A stretch of 64,000 nucleotides of DNA from a bacterium (GTDB taxonomy: Bacteria; Bacteroidota; Bacteroidia; B-17B0; Aurantibacillaceae): contig JAQSCW010000026.1 of assembly GCA_029945625.1 (NCBI GenBank), positions 1 through 64,000 on the forward strand. The letters are read 5' to 3'. The position numbers and the translations under genes are program-made. The notes under the pieces were generated by a model. The model was not told the DNA's origin. It worked only from the letters and a program-made list of their open reading frames with translations, and did not search any database. Positions 46,283-55,705 of this stretch are shown one piece after another. Position 1 is the stretch's first letter. The number at the start of each line of letters is the position of its first letter.

Positions 46283-47233
46283 TTAGGGTTTTCCGGTTTT
46301 GAGCCAATTTTCGATGGCGTATTGATTGAGTTCAAAGTAATCCACTTTCTTAACAATAACAGAATTATCGAGGTAGTAAATTCGGGGAAGTTGCGTAGAT
46401 GCCAATTGGATAAACGACTTACCGAGGCAAAAACTGTAAGGAATATTATCGGCTTGGGTATCCTCAATAAAACTCTGATACATGGCACGTTCACCATTTA
46501 GGATAAAGTAGATGGGTAGGGCAGGATTCTTCTTCTTGATAAGCCTGAATTTTTTGGCGGCAACGCGGCAATGCTGACAGGTAAGACTTAAGAAGGCCAC
46601 CACATGTTTACCCTTTCTCAGGTCCGGTTCGGGCACCTGCACCTTGGCGGTATCTTCAGGGTAATAGAGGAGGTTAAGGTCTAGTTGGTAATTCACTTTT
46701 TCGTCCAAGTTATTGGAGGTGTAAGAATAGTCGATGGGGTTCAGTACGAAGGGAGCAAGGACAGCCGTGCTTGCAAGAAGACTTACTAAGAACCTGGAGT
46801 ATTTTACTTTCCAAGTGCTGCCAAAAAAATACACAACAAGAGCGGCAATAACCATCAGCATGTTTTTGAGCAGGGCCTGGAAAGGCGTCATTTTCAAGTG
46901 CTCACCAAAACACCCACAATTTCCCGAATTGCCACTAATAAGGAGCTGAACAGAAAGGTAGACGATGAAAAACCCCAGAAGGGAGAAAGTAAGTGGTAAC
47001 GTAAATTTTTTAAGATTGTAGTTTGCCAAGAGCAAGATTCCCGCAAAAAATTCCAAACCAATAATCAATCTGGCTAAGATGGGTGCTGTGTACCAATCGC
47101 CAATACCAAGGTCGACAAAGGTAAACTCAAAGGTTTCAACTAAGGGCAAAAGTTTTGCATAGGCCGAATACACAAAGATAAGGCCAAGACTGATTGAGAA
47201 GAAAACAGAAATCAGGATCTTAGTAAGTTTCAT
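46283..47233 (-). CDS. DoxX/MauE-like membrane protein fused to a thioredoxin-fold domain
   Basis: 316 residues from the ATG at 47233. Four transmembrane helices (about 6-24, 45-60, 68-85 and 115-140) match the MauE/DoxX group, with a conserved Cys-containing NSGNCGCFGEHLK loop (about 95-107). A periplasmic domain follows from about 185, containing FLSLTCQHCRVAAKKF with the redox pair C219-Q-H-C222. It probably handles disulfide or thiol chemistry in the periplasm; the target is unknown. A longer frame to 47275 adds a non-conserved helix and is rejected. Confidence 0.82.
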   Translation of the reverse strand: MKLTKILISVFFSISLGLIFVYSAYAKLLPLVETFEFTFVDLGIGDWYTAPILARLIIGLEFFAGILLLANYNLKKFTLPLTFSLLGFFIVYLSVQLLISGNSGNCGCFGEHLKMTPFQALLKNMLMVIAALVVYFFGSTWKVKYSRFLVSLLASTAVLAPFVLNPIDYSYTSNNLDEKVNYQLDLNLLYYPEDTAKVQVPEPDLRKGKHVVAFLSLTCQHCRVAAKKFRLIKKKNPALPIYFILNGERAMYQSFIEDTQADNIPYSFCLGKSFIQLASTQLPRIYYLDNSVIVKKVDYFELNQYAIENWLKTGKP

Positions 47234-47327
47234 ATAAACAGCAATAGTTGACAAATATATCAAAATTGAGTCCAAGTGACCTTACCGCGCACTTGAATAG
47301 AAAAATGAAAATTTGTTTCAGAAACCT

Positions 47328-47384
47328 ACTTGCTGTTTATTACAGCAGGTCAAAAAAAAAGCCCCTCAGGGGAGGAGCTTTTTA
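47328..47384. terminator. tandem hairpins downstream of rpoD, T/A runs on both sides
   Basis: On the minus strand, which carries rpoD, AAGCTCCT/AGGGGCTT-type pairing around 47358-47380 is flanked by A and T runs on both strands, giving a bidirectional intrinsic terminator. A second stem, ACTTGCTGT (47328-47336) with ACAGCAGGT (47342-47350) and loop TTATT, sits directly beyond it. Together they isolate rpoD from the membrane thioredoxin gene. Confidence 0.7.
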
Positions 47385-47400
47385 TTAATTCGGTGTATAA

Positions 47401-48264
47401 TTATCCGAGGTACTGTTGCAGTAATTTACTGCGGCTGCTATGACGTAAACGTCGAATGGCTTTTTCTTTAATCTGACGAACGCGTTCGCGGGTAAGGTCA
47501 AATTTATCGCCAATTTCTTCAAGCGTTAAGCCATGATTTAGGCCGATGCCAAAAAATAATTTCACCACATCACGTTCTCTTTCGGTGAGGGTACTCAAAG
47601 CCCGGTCAATTTCTTTACTAAGCGATTCGTTCATTAATCCGGTATCGGCTTTTGGCGAATCGAGGTTAACCAACACATCCAACAAGCTGCTTTCCTCACC
47701 ATTGGCGAAAGGGGCATCCATGCTCACATGGCGACCACTCACTTTCATGGTATCACTCACTTTATCAATTGGCAGATCTAACATATCGGCTAACTCTTCG
47801 GCGCTGGGCTCGCGTTCAAATTGTTGCTCAAGTTTACTGTACGCTTTATTTATTTTATTGAGAGACCCTACTTGGTTGAGTGGCAAACGCACAATACGAC
47901 TTTGCTCCGCTAAAGCTTGAAGAATACTTTGACGGATCCACCATACTGCGTAGGAAATAAATTTAAAACCGCGGGTCTCGTCAAACCGGCGAGCAGCCTT
48001 TATCAAACCCAAATTACCTTCGTTGATAAGATCGGGCAAACTCAAACCCTGATTTTGGTATTGTTTGGCAACCGACACCACGAAACGCAGGTTTGCCCGC
48101 GTTAATTTCTCAAGCGCACGTTGATCGCCGTCCTTAATTTTTTTAGCTAAAACAACCTCTTCCTCGGCAGTAATTAATTCTTCACGGCCTATTTCCTGAA
48201 GGTATTTGTCGAGGGACGCGCTTTCGCGGTTGGTGATGGACTTGGTTATTTTTAGCTGCCTCAT
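47401..48264 (-). CDS. rpoD: primary sigma factor RpoD (Bacteroidetes sigma-ABfr type)
   Basis: 287 residues, the short form found in Bacteroidota without region 1.1. Region 1.2/2 starts at [21 protein letters not shown]. Region 2.1-2.4 contains [25 protein letters not shown] and [10 protein letters not shown]. Region 4.2, which reads the -33 element, is [29 protein letters not shown]. This factor recognises TTTG-N17-23-TAnnTTTG promoters, several of which are listed here. The upstream sequence carries TACCTTTA (minus strand, 48288-48281), a near match to the -7 box. Confidence 0.95.
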   Translation of the reverse strand: MRQLKITKSITNRESASLDKYLQEIGREELITAEEEVVLAKKIKDGDQRALEKLTRANLRFVVSVAKQYQNQGLSLPDLINEGNLGLIKAARRFDETRGFKFISYAVWWIRQSILQALAEQSRIVRLPLNQVGSLNKINKAYSKLEQQFEREPSAEELADMLDLPIDKVSDTMKVSGRHVSMDAPFANGEESSLLDVLVNLDSPKADTGLMNESLSKEIDRALSTLTERERDVVKLFFGIGLNHGLTLEEIGDKFDLTRERVRQIKEKAIRRLRHSSRSKLLQQYLG

Positions 48265-48722
48265 GCTGTATGGATTGGTTTAAAGGTATAAAATTATGAA
48301 AAAAAGATTAATCTCAAGAGCCTTTCTGAAGTATTAAACGGAAAAAAAAGCAAAAAGTTTTGAAAATCGGCCATTTTTAGCGTTAAAATAAAAAAAATGA
48401 GCTGTCAGAAATCCCTTTTTTACCACAACAAAGATTGATCATTCCTAACCGTGCGGAGCGTATCTCTTATAAAAATTCATCATGTAAAAGCAGGTGATTT
48501 GCCTCTTAACAAGGACTTCTACTTCAACATGACGCGTTGTTTTGCGCGGTATATTGGCCAAAAGGCTAGTAAAATCAGTATTCTCAGACCATACTAGTAA
48601 TTAACATAGGAGGTCTAACAACCCTCCTCTTAATTAACATTAAGGTGTTTAATCATAATGGTTTTAGGAGGTTTAGGCACTTGATGCCTTCGCTATTTTT
48701 ATGAAAATATAAACTGCCCCCA
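48265..48722. other. 458-base gap with divergent leaders, an SD-like repeat and a small ORF
   Basis: The left part holds the rpoD promoter region (near-consensus TACCTTTA on the minus strand at 48281-48288). The middle holds a possible small reading frame, listed separately at 48451-48597. The right part (48598-48690) is a structured leader of the coiled-coil gene. In it TAATTAACAT occurs twice (48598-48607, 48631-48640). AGGAGG occurs twice (48608-48613, 48666-48671), and the first copy can pair with CCTCCT (48623-48628). A small GGCA/TGCC hairpin lies at 48676-48688. No named RNA motif is recognised. Confidence 0.6.
48451..48597 (+). CDS. possible 48-residue small protein in the rpoD/coiled-coil spacer
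   Basis: A GTG-started plus-strand frame of 48 codons lies in the middle of a long spacer. The predicted peptide is basic and has no signal peptide; its C-terminal half reads FARYIGQK and ends SILRPY. A stop codon lies upstream in frame, so no longer start exists. I recognise no family. It may be chance, a leader peptide, or a real small protein. No RBS or promoter supports it. Confidence 0.2.
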   Translation: MRSVSLIKIHHVKAGDLPLNKDFYFNMTRCFARYIGQKASKISILRPY

Positions 48723-51077
48723 ATGAATGTAGAAAGCTTAAAATCTGAATTACAGCAAGTTCTCGAGAACGACGTGATCCTGCGAAAGGAATTTAACGGA
48801 TTAAAAAGATCCCTGAGCGACTACCGAAACCAGCTGATCATGCGTGATGAGGACTGCAAACGCCTTCAGGTAACCATTGATGTGTTAAACACCAAATTGG
48901 TGGTAATGGAACGCGACAATACCACTTACAAAGCTGAACTATCCTCGTTTAAAGAATTACGCGGCACCATCAAAGATCAACTGGAAGCCAAACAAGAAGA
49001 GATTGAAGCCCGCTTGCAGGAAATTCAAGGACTGAGAGATGATCTCAACACCATGGCAGCCAACTATGAAGCCAAAATGGAAGAAATGCGCCTGGAGGCC
49101 GGTTCAGAACTCGAACGTGTGACTTCCGAACTAACTCAGCAGATTAGCGAACTACGCACCAATACTCAGTATAAGGAAAGTGGCATCCGCGAAGAATTTG
49201 AAAACAGGGTTACCGAACTCACTAACAGTTGGGCCGACAAGGAACAAAATCTGGTGCTGAATCACGAAGAAGAAGTCCTTCGCCTTAACGATACTCATAC
49301 TGCCGAACTAACTGCATTATCGTCGCAACTTACTCATGAATTGGGCGGGAAATTATCCGCTTCACTGGAAGAATTGGAAGCCCTCAAGAATTCTCATGCT
49401 TTCTTACTGTCACAGCGCGAAGAGGAATTTACCGCAAAGATAGGGTCTTTGGATGAAGCTTACAGGGCCGAGGTCGCAGGACTTCGTTCGGCATTAGAAG
49501 AACAACGAAGCACCCTTACCACCAATTTTAACGCACAAATCGAACAGATCAAAAGTGAGTACCTCACCAAAGAAAATGATCTCGTGGCAGGTTATGAAAA
49601 GCGACTTGAAGAAATTCAATTGCACCAACATAACTCCGAAAGTGAAACAGTATCAGTATATGAATCGCGGATTGCTGCACTTGTAACCGAGTACGAAGAA
49701 AAATTATCGCATACCCTGATTCATTCTACGTCTCAAAATTCTAAATTGAACGAAGAGCTGGGAAAAGCACAGTCTGAGCACGAAGTAACGATGGAGAGAA
49801 TGAATGCGCTCACCTCCGAACTGCTGACGAAAAACACTGAGCTAGAAAATTTTTCGCTGCGTTTCAGTGAAAAAGAAGAAGAGGTAAAAAATGAAGTGGA
49901 ACGATTTGTGAATCTGAGCAATGAGTTTGAGAGTTTTAAACAACAAACCTCTCTTTCCGTTTCTGAACAAGTAAATGAATTAAATCAGCAAATAGCTTCT
50001 CTAAATCTGGTGCACAGCGATTATGTGAACGAACTTAGCACGCAAATCGACAACCTCAATACCGAGCTTAAAAATTTAGGTCAGTTGTTTGAGACCACCA
50101 CCAATTCACTTAGTGAAATGGAACAAGCCCTGGAACTAAAAGGTCAGGATCTTGAAAAAGCTAATTTGCTGATAGAAGAGCTGCAAGCCAAAATTGACTC
50201 ATTCGATGTCGCTATTGAAGAAAAAGAACTAGAACTGGGCACATTTAAGACGGATTTGGAGGCAACGGTTCGCCAGGAATTAAAAGAGCAAAAATTGGAG
50301 TATGATAAATTGCTCGCCGAAAACACAAATTTAATTGATGAAATTGACAGTGCGCAGGACAAAGTGGAAGCGCAAGAGCAGGAAATTACCTTACTAAAAG
50401 GAGAACTGGAAGAAGTGAAACTGCAAAGTGCCGGCAAGTCAGAATATTTTAAAGAGACGCTGTCCAATCGAAATTTTGAGATCACCAATCTGGAGGCCAA
50501 TAACGCCGCAATGAACCAGGAAATCCTTCAGTTGAAACAAGAAGTAAGTGAAATTCAGGCGCAAGTGCAGAGCAAATCAGCTGAGGAAGTGCAATTAACC
50601 GAGCTTCAGGAAAGACTAAATCTAACCAGCAGCCAAAATGTGGAGTTGGGAGTAGAAATAGATGCGCTGCATACAGTGATCTCCGAACTCAACGAGAAAG
50701 TGGAAGGAATGAATGCTCAATTACTTTCCTATGAAGGTGAGATCGGTGAATTAAAAGCCACTACAAAATCGGAAGACCAGGAAGCCTTTATTGACCGACT
50801 ATTCAAACAAATTGATGCCTTAAATGATCAACGACTGGTGCTACTGGACGAAAAAGAGCAAATGGCTAACCAACTTCTAAAAATGAATGATGTGGTGGGG
50901 TCCCTATCGCAACAAGTTGATACTGAGAAGATTGACGTTACGGGTTTGAATAATCACCGAAAGAACGTTATATTAGCAAATAATTCAGAAGGGACGACCG
51001 GAAAATCCCAGATGAAAGAACAAATAAACGATTTGGTGCGTGAAATTGACAAGTGCATAGCGTTATTAAGTGCTTAA
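48723..51077 (+). CDS. very long coiled-coil protein upstream of zapA
   Basis: 784 residues, nearly all heptad-repeat alpha helix rich in Glu, Leu, Asn, Gln and Lys, without a signal peptide or transmembrane segment, so cytoplasmic. The C terminus ends KEQINDLVREIDKCIALLSA; the REIDKCIALL motif is, to my knowledge, the hallmark of the short (about 100 residues) coiled-coil protein that precedes zapA in Bacteroidota. This copy is therefore an extended form of that partner. It stands 18 bases before zapA, which suggests coupled expression. It may act in Z-ring organisation as a ZapA partner; this is inferred from context. Confidence 0.75.
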   Translation: MNVESLKSELQQVLENDVILRKEFNGLKRSLSDYRNQLIMRDEDCKRLQVTIDVLNTKLVVMERDNTTYKAELSSFKELRGTIKDQLEAKQEEIEARLQEIQGLRDDLNTMAANYEAKMEEMRLEAGSELERVTSELTQQISELRTNTQYKESGIREEFENRVTELTNSWADKEQNLVLNHEEEVLRLNDTHTAELTALSSQLTHELGGKLSASLEELEALKNSHAFLLSQREEEFTAKIGSLDEAYRAEVAGLRSALEEQRSTLTTNFNAQIEQIKSEYLTKENDLVAGYEKRLEEIQLHQHNSESETVSVYESRIAALVTEYEEKLSHTLIHSTSQNSKLNEELGKAQSEHEVTMERMNALTSELLTKNTELENFSLRFSEKEEEVKNEVERFVNLSNEFESFKQQTSLSVSEQVNELNQQIASLNLVHSDYVNELSTQIDNLNTELKNLGQLFETTTNSLSEMEQALELKGQDLEKANLLIEELQAKIDSFDVAIEEKELELGTFKTDLEATVRQELKEQKLEYDKLLAENTNLIDEIDSAQDKVEAQEQEITLLKGELEEVKLQSAGKSEYFKETLSNRNFEITNLEANNAAMNQEILQLKQEVSEIQAQVQSKSAEEVQLTELQERLNLTSSQNVELGVEIDALHTVISELNEKVEGMNAQLLSYEGEIGELKATTKSEDQEAFIDRLFKQIDALNDQRLVLLDEKEQMANQLLKMNDVVGSLSQQVDTEKIDVTGLNNHRKNVILANNSEGTTGKSQMKEQINDLVREIDKCIALLSA

Positions 51078-51095
51078 TATTGACGCCCTCTTTAA

Positions 51096-51407
51096 ATGAG
51101 CGAAATAAACATAAAAGTTGAAGTAGCCGGAAGCGTTTTTCCTCTTAAGGTGGATGCGAAAGACGAACAAAACATTAAAGAGGCCGTTGATCTGATAAAT
51201 AAAAAAATTGCCGAGTTTGAAAAAAACTATGCGATTAAAGATAAGAAGGATTTGTTGAGTATGGTTATGCTGCAGTTAGTATCGCAGTTTTACACCAGAG
51301 CCAGCAGCGCGGAGAAGGAATTAAGTCATTTAAAACTACTGTTTGCCGATGTGGAGGTGATGTTGAAAGAACATCAGCAAAACATTAAAACAATTACAGA
51401 AGAGTAA
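51096..51407 (+). CDS. zapA: cell-division protein ZapA
   Basis: 103 residues. N-terminal domain with [18 protein letters not shown] and [19 protein letters not shown], followed by a helical C terminus for the dimer/tetramer coiled coil. ZapA cross-links FtsZ filaments at the division site. It follows the giant coiled-coil gene by 18 bases and precedes rny, the conserved order in Bacteroidota. A strong terminator lies between zapA and rny. Confidence 0.92.
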   Translation: MSEINIKVEVAGSVFPLKVDAKDEQNIKEAVDLINKKIAEFEKNYAIKDKKDLLSMVMLQLVSQFYTRASSAEKELSHLKLLFADVEVMLKEHQQNIKTITEE

Positions 51408-51426
51408 GCTGCAAAGCCTTATTTAC

Positions 51427-51467
51427 ACGCACAAATTTTAAGTCTAGCTTAAGGTTTGTGCGTTTTT
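51427..51467 (+). terminator. intrinsic terminator after zapA
   Basis: A sixteen-pair stem (51427-51442 with 51448-51463; A-C-G-C-A-C-A-A-A start, two G-T pairs) closes a TCTAG loop and is followed by Ts. It sits 19 bases past the zapA stop. The rny ATG is only 36 bases further, so rny must have its own start signal or depend on read-through. Confidence 0.9.
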
Positions 51468-51502
51468 ATTTACTAATAGAACCTAAAAAGAGAAAAAAGA
51501 CC

Positions 51503-53053
51503 ATGGACATACTAACACTTATATTTATTGCCGGTTCCTTAATTGTGGGGGTGATTGCCGGATTTCTGATAGCAGGAAGCAAATTGAACGCCAGTGCTGC
51601 AAAGGAAAAGGAAAATCTAATCAAAGAAGCGGAAGTGAAGTCGGAAGCGGTGAGGCAAGAAAAGATTCTCCAAGCGAAAGAGAAATTTTTGCAGCTCAAA
51701 GCCGAACACGATAAAACAATCCAAGAGAAGAACGCCCACATTGCACAGTCGGAAAACAGAGCTAAACAAAAGGAAAGTGAACTTAATAAAAAGATTGAGG
51801 ATCAAAACCGTAAGGACAAGGAACTTGAAGCTTTAAAAAACCAGGCCGGTCAGCAGATCGATCTTTACAAACATCGCTTAGAGGAAGTTGAAAAAGGGCA
51901 TCGTAAACAAGTAGAAATGCTGGAGAAGATCAGCGGCTTAAAAGCAGATGATGCCAAAGCTCAATTAATGGAATCGATAAAAGCAGAGGCCAAAACCCAA
52001 TCGATGGTGTATGTAAAGGACATTATGGAGGAGGCAAAATTAACAGCCAACAAAGAAGCAAAAAAAATAGTTTTGCAAACCATTCAGAGAGTGGCCACTG
52101 AAACAGCAATCGAAAATTCAATTTCTGTTTTTCACATAGAAGGCGACGAAACCAAAGGAAGAATTATTGGACGAGAAGGACGAAACATCCGCGCCTTGGA
52201 GGCCGCCACCGGTGTGGAGATCATTGTGGATGATACGCCTGACGCAATTACGTTGAGTTGCTTTGATTCGATACGCCGCGAAATTTGTCGTTTAGCATTA
52301 CACCAATTGGTGACAGATGGAAGGATTCACCCGGCCCGAATAGAAGAAGTGGTGGAAAAGACCAAAAAAATGCTCGAAGAAGAGATCATTGAAACGGGGA
52401 AACGCACCTGCATCGATCTTGGCATTCACGGGCTGGCCCCTGAATTAATTAGGATGGTAGGGCGGATGAAATACCGTTCTTCCTACGGACAAAACTTATT
52501 ACAACACAGCCGAGAAGTTGCCAATTTATGCGGCATTATGGCCAGCGAAATGGGCCTAAATCCGAAAGTAGCCAAACGTGCCGGACTATTGCATGATATT
52601 GGAAAAGTACCTGATAACGAACCGGAATTGCCCCACGCTTTGCTGGGGATGAAACTGGCCGAACAATACAAAGAAAAACCGGAGGTCGTAAATGCGATTG
52701 GGGCCCACCACGATGAGGTGGAAATGACCACACTGTATTCACCTATTATACAGGTGTGTGACGCCATTAGCGGCGCCCGTCCCGGAGCGCGTCGTGAAAT
52801 CGCCGAACAATACATGAAACGTTTAAAAGATTTGGAAGCACTGGCTTTGAGTTATGATGGAGTAGAGAAGACCTATGCCATTCAGGCGGGACGTGAAGTG
52901 CGGGTAATAGTATCGAGTGATAAAGTGAGCGATGGAAGAGCAGAGCAGTTGGCTTTTGAAATTTCTCAGCGGATCCAAACCGAAATGACCTATCCCGGAC
53001 AAGTAAAAGTAACGGTGATACGAGAAGTGAGGGCTACAGGGTACGCCAAGTAG
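51503..53053 (+). CDS. rny: ribonuclease Y
   Basis: 516 residues from the ATG at 51503, the usual start ([16 protein letters not shown]...). One N-terminal transmembrane helix (about 4-26), a long coiled coil (about 30-205), a KH domain with [19 protein letters not shown] (about 218-236), and an HD domain with H364-D365 in [10 protein letters not shown]. Membrane-bound endoribonuclease that starts mRNA decay. A frame to 51458 includes the terminator stem and is rejected. Confidence 0.97.
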   Translation: MDILTLIFIAGSLIVGVIAGFLIAGSKLNASAAKEKENLIKEAEVKSEAVRQEKILQAKEKFLQLKAEHDKTIQEKNAHIAQSENRAKQKESELNKKIEDQNRKDKELEALKNQAGQQIDLYKHRLEEVEKGHRKQVEMLEKISGLKADDAKAQLMESIKAEAKTQSMVYVKDIMEEAKLTANKEAKKIVLQTIQRVATETAIENSISVFHIEGDETKGRIIGREGRNIRALEAATGVEIIVDDTPDAITLSCFDSIRREICRLALHQLVTDGRIHPARIEEVVEKTKKMLEEEIIETGKRTCIDLGIHGLAPELIRMVGRMKYRSSYGQNLLQHSREVANLCGIMASEMGLNPKVAKRAGLLHDIGKVPDNEPELPHALLGMKLAEQYKEKPEVVNAIGAHHDEVEMTTLYSPIIQVCDAISGARPGARREIAEQYMKRLKDLEALALSYDGVEKTYAIQAGREVRVIVSSDKVSDGRAEQLAFEISQRIQTEMTYPGQVKVTVIREVRATGYAK

Positions 53054-53225
53054 TGCGCGGAATTGCGATATTGGTTTTAGCAAAATGGATAGTTTTACTT
53101 GCAAATGAGTGTTGAAAAGTGTTGCGCCAATGATTTGATAAAACATTTTTTTTTTTAGATATTGGACGCAAGGATTATTATCCAAATAAATTCAATTTTA
53201 ACAACACATTAAAAAATCATTTATT

Positions 53226-54023
53226 ATGAATATGAAAAGAACAATAACACTTGCGCTGATTATGTTAGGGCTCAATAACTATGCATTAGCATCATTGGTG
53301 CTTAAATCAGACCGATGGGATAATTATTCTGAAACAAAGAAGAAATTATTTGAAAAACGTAAACTCGTGAACAATAAACCGTTTGGGATTAGGACATCTG
53401 TATTTTCGGGTTCGGGAAAAGAATGGGATGAGACTGAGGTAACAAGTGGTGGGTTTTTCTTGAATTTTGGGCTTTACTTTCCGAATTCTAATTATTTTAG
53501 TGTACAACCAGATTCTTTGCCGGCCCCGGGCAATTTCGCAATGGGAGGTGCTTTTGATTTCGGAAATTATTTTCGTATTGCAAAAATGCAATATGGAAGG
53601 TTTAGCTTTGGTTTGAGGGCAACCTGGTTGTCAATTAGCGGTACCGGAAAGAAATCAGGTGATGACATTTATCTTGCGTATCAGTTTAGCGCATTACGTG
53701 TTGGTCCCCAATTTTGTGCCGCAATTAATGAAAACATGGGAATTGATGCCTTTTATGATATTGGCTATAATTATTCATTGGTTTACGGCGATATTTACAG
53801 TAAGGCAAAAACCGTAACTTCGGTTGGGTGGCTCAGAACTTATGCGGGACTTACACAAGAGATTGGCGCGGCCTTCCATTTTAAGGTATTTAGTGCCGGA
53901 CTAAGTTATCGATTTGGTAAGTTAAAAAACGTATCATCAACCTTTGACAGTGTTGATAAGCCAACTACGGATATTAAGAGCTCAACTAATAATCTTAGGC
54001 TTACGCTTGGCCTTAGATTCTAA
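53226..54023 (+). CDS. secreted beta-barrel outer-membrane protein
   Basis: 265 residues. Signal peptide (about 1-22, cleavage after YALAS). The rest is a strand-rich barrel with many Phe/Tyr/Gly (GGFFLNFGLYF, RFSFGLRATWLSI) and the final strand LRLTLGLRF ending in F, the usual signal for outer-membrane insertion. No conserved domain name can be given. It stands alone on its transcript after rny. Downstream is a gap with a GC-rich element and a plus-strand terminator. Confidence 0.7.
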   Translation: MNMKRTITLALIMLGLNNYALASLVLKSDRWDNYSETKKKLFEKRKLVNNKPFGIRTSVFSGSGKEWDETEVTSGGFFLNFGLYFPNSNYFSVQPDSLPAPGNFAMGGAFDFGNYFRIAKMQYGRFSFGLRATWLSISGTGKKSGDDIYLAYQFSALRVGPQFCAAINENMGIDAFYDIGYNYSLVYGDIYSKAKTVTSVGWLRTYAGLTQEIGAAFHFKVFSAGLSYRFGKLKNVSSTFDSVDKPTTDIKSSTNNLRLTLGLRF

Positions 54024-54187
54024 TGAGTGGACCCTCAAAAACTCCAAAAGCCTTATCAATATTGAATCACTAACGAAAACACTAAGGACTTAGGCTGCAG
54101 GAATTTAAATGTTGGGAACTAGAGCTGGCAGATATCTATAAGTGCATTATTAAAATCCAAGCTATTTGAAATTTTTACAAAAGGTGA

Positions 54188-54312
54188 TTTCGCGCCAGGG
54201 ACACGTAGGGGTAGTTCTTTTCGGCCTTTTCGGCCGAAAAAACCGTAGCGAAGCGGAGCCCGAAGTGGCCCGCTCGGGCGCCCAAGAAAAAAAGGACTTT
54301 TTGAGGTTCGCC
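54188..54312. repeat. GC-rich structured element, candidate interspersed repeat
   Basis: This part of the 349-base gap differs in base composition from its neighbours. It contains the perfect palindrome TTTTCGGCCGAAAA (54227-54240), a GCGAAGCGGAGCCCG segment (54247-54261), GGGCGCCC (54277-54284), and further self-pairing arms around both. Similar 'GTAGCGAAGCGGAGCCCG' segments are, to my recollection, frequent in intergenic repeats of Bacteroidota genomes, so this is probably a multi-copy element. The flanks (54024-54187 and 54313-54335) hold nothing I recognise. A reading frame on the minus strand through this area is an artefact. Confidence 0.5.
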
Positions 54313-54335
54313 TAATTAGTGGATAAATTGATTTG

Positions 54336-54364
54336 AACACCGGCAAGCAGTCGGTGTTTTTTTT
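54336..54364 (+). terminator. intrinsic terminator in the gap before the DUF4421-like gene
   Basis: AACACCG (54336-54342) pairs with CGGTGTT (54352-54358), loop GCAAGCAGT, then Ts to 54364. Plus-strand orientation. The nearest plus-strand gene ends 313 bases earlier, so the hairpin could end that transcript or an unannotated RNA that covers the GC-rich element. Confidence 0.75.
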
Positions 54365-54372
54365 GTTCCGTA

Positions 54373-55554
54373 TTAGTTGTAGTCCACCAATCCCATTGCT
54401 TTTAGCAATTTTCTCCCGTTTTTTTTAATGTTAAAGCGGTAACCCGAAAAAAACATGATCTTGCTGATGTAATTGGAGGTGTTAAAAAGCGTTGGATTTA
54501 AACTGTAATTATTATCGTAGGTGGACATGAATCCGAAAAAGAATTTTTGGTTATCATAGCGGATAGAACCTTTGGCGTTCAAATGTAGGGTTGGGTTTAA
54601 CGACAAGGTATGCCCCGCGCTGTCGAGAGTGGTATAGTTTGTTTTTTGTCCTCCTGCACCCAAGTTCAGAACAGCACTCACAATTATTTTTTTGTACACA
54701 TAGGTATAGCCATGTCCTACGCTCAACCCAATGGTGATGAGCGAGATTCGGTTAATGTCGTACAGTTCGGGCGACATACTCGGCTGCAGTGGCGTGTTTA
54801 CGATGCTTGAATCGGTGGAGTTAAACAACATGTAGGAGTGGTATAGTCCCAACATAAAAGAGCCTGCGCTTTTGCGCTGAACATCAGAAAAGGAAAAAGC
54901 TCCTCTCAACGAATATTTCCGGAAATTAAACACAAACATGGTATTTACCCCAAATGAAAATACATGAATGTCGGGCCTTATAAAGACAAGATCCGGATTT
55001 TGGACGGTGATGTCATAATCTTTGCGGTTAAATACATAAAATCCCGCGTAACGTTGAAAATTCACATCTGTAATCACCCTTCTGCCTACAACGGTTAATT
55101 GAACATCCTTACCTGAGGTATTGCCTTTGTCGGGTTTGGCTCCAAACTTAATGCCCGGATAGAATCCAAACGTAAGAATGATGTTGCTGAAATTGAAGCC
55201 TACATAATAATAATTATTGGGTGAAAACATGAGCGTGTTTTTTGTGCTCAGGTCGGTAAAATTAAAGCCGTAAAACTTCTTCACTACCGGAATGGTCAGC
55301 GTTAATTTTCTTTTGTTAGACCTGATGTAATTGGTATCATAATATGGAGTTTGGGGTGCCAGGAGTTGTTTAACATACCAGCGGTGAGGATACATAAACC
55401 GGTCTTTAAACGTTTTTTGCGGGATGTCATCATCCAGCAATTTGCTTTTTACAGAGTCGATCAAATTTTTGGCGAGACTATCAATTTGTGATTGCGTGTT
55501 TGATGAAACGAACATCAAAACAAGCAGACCAATATGGAAACGCAATTTCATCAT
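54373..55554 (-). CDS. secreted DUF4421-like outer-membrane protein
   Basis: 393 residues with signal peptide (about 1-23). The strand-rich body has the DUF4421 look: YDTNYIRSNKRKLTLTIPV near 75-93, FSDVQRKSAGSFMLGLYHSYM near 230-250, and the last strands FFGFMSTYDNNY. DUF4421 proteins are outer-membrane barrels of unknown function. It stands alone; the helicase starts just beyond the 5' end on the other strand. Confidence 0.78.
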   Translation of the reverse strand: MMKLRFHIGLLVLMFVSSNTQSQIDSLAKNLIDSVKSKLLDDDIPQKTFKDRFMYPHRWYVKQLLAPQTPYYDTNYIRSNKRKLTLTIPVVKKFYGFNFTDLSTKNTLMFSPNNYYYVGFNFSNIILTFGFYPGIKFGAKPDKGNTSGKDVQLTVVGRRVITDVNFQRYAGFYVFNRKDYDITVQNPDLVFIRPDIHVFSFGVNTMFVFNFRKYSLRGAFSFSDVQRKSAGSFMLGLYHSYMLFNSTDSSIVNTPLQPSMSPELYDINRISLITIGLSVGHGYTYVYKKIIVSAVLNLGAGGQKTNYTTLDSAGHTLSLNPTLHLNAKGSIRYDNQKFFFGFMSTYDNNYSLNPTLFNTSNYISKIMFFSGYRFNIKKNGRKLLKAMGLVDYN

Positions 55555-55705
55555 TTTTCCCCCCGATTTTCAATCCAACGCCCTCCTAAATATACTCGGC
55601 TTACACACTGCAAATTTTGGCATAATTGGCATAATTGGTGTTTTTAAGCTGTTAAAAAAGCCTATCTTAGCTACTTATAATAACCATAAACATAAATTTT
55701 CACTT

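Noticed and set aside
51408-51502. 6S RNA between zapA and rny, as seen beside zapA in proteobacteria
   Set aside because: The spacer is only 95 bases and is filled by a terminator stem; no 6S-like bubble.
54119-54346. 75-residue minus-strand ORF
   Set aside because: It translates the GC-rich palindromic element and has no recognisable protein feature; typical artefact of structured repeats.
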